DNA of 64,000 bases from Halalkalibacterium ligniniphilum (GTDB lineage Bacteria > Bacillota > Bacilli > Bacillales > Bacillaceae_D): assembly GCF_000334155.1 (NCBI RefSeq), contig NZ_ANNK01000169.1:1-64000 (forward strand), read 5' to 3'. The notes beneath the pieces were generated by a model, which saw only the letters and a list, made by a program, of their open reading frames with translations, ran no database searches and was not told where the DNA came from. The position numbers and the translations under genes were made by a program. Every line of letters starts with the position of its first letter. Position 1 is the first letter of the stretch. This document shows positions 63,955 through 64,000 of this stretch, piece after piece.

Positions 63955-64000
63955 CCACACCACCTCCTTTTATTATTATAGACAACTCACCAGGATTAAA

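Overview
The window is a stretch of a Firmicutes (Bacillaceae) chromosome of moderate GC. It carries the classical 'rpoB - str - S10 - spc - alpha' ribosomal superoperon, almost all of it on the minus strand, with the sporulation and germination genes kbaA, gerD, cwlD and pdaB beside it. Together with sigH, salA, a T-box in front of cysE and purple-free, B. subtilis-like gene order, this points to an endospore-forming bacillus. An alkaliphilic Bacillus-type genus fits the protein sequences, but I cannot name a species.

Layout in the direction of transcription, from high to low coordinates. 63954-56227: yacL, ispD, ispF, gltX, a cysteine T-box, cysE, cysS, mrnC, rlmB. 56225-53545: rae1, sigH, rpmGB, secE, nusG. 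53386-50269: rplK, rplA, an L10-type leader, rplJ, rplL, rsmC. 49682-42045: rpoB, rpoC, the L7Ae-like ybxF. 41931-37538: rpsL, rpsG, fusA, tuf. The tuf-rpsJ gap is stretched to about 1.4 kb by a MITE-like inverted repeat and a dead IS200-type transposase. 36107-16480 holds the S10, spc and alpha operons, ecfA1-ecfA2-ecfT, truA, rplM and rpsI.

Between rpsI and ybaK the conserved order is broken by about 11 kb of visibly AT-richer accessory DNA in two modules. The first (10311-16544) is a decayed integrative element of about 6.2 kb. It lies between two copies of the last ~20 codons of rpsI, which are evidently its attachment sites. It contains a scrambled tyrosine recombinase, a 55-aa HTH protein, an IstB remnant, a frameshifted secreted-peptide gene and a three-gene ABC transporter. 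The second (5414-10089) is a tripartite tricarboxylate transporter (TctABC) operon with a cysteine hydrolase of the isochorismatase family inserted between tctA and tctB. It is headed by a remarkable protein: a MerR-type DNA-binding domain joined to an isochorismatase-like domain whose nucleophilic Cys is Ser. Three 10-bp repeats lie directly downstream of its promoter. I read this as a catalytically dead hydrolase reused as the ligand sensor that controls the operon, and it is the best candidate here for an undescribed system.

Below 5200 the conserved order resumes with ybaK, cwlD, salA, gerD, kbaA and pdaB. At the left edge are a small conserved hypothetical gene and two tandem promoters plus leader of an rRNA operon that runs out of the window. 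No tRNA gene or CRISPR array was found.
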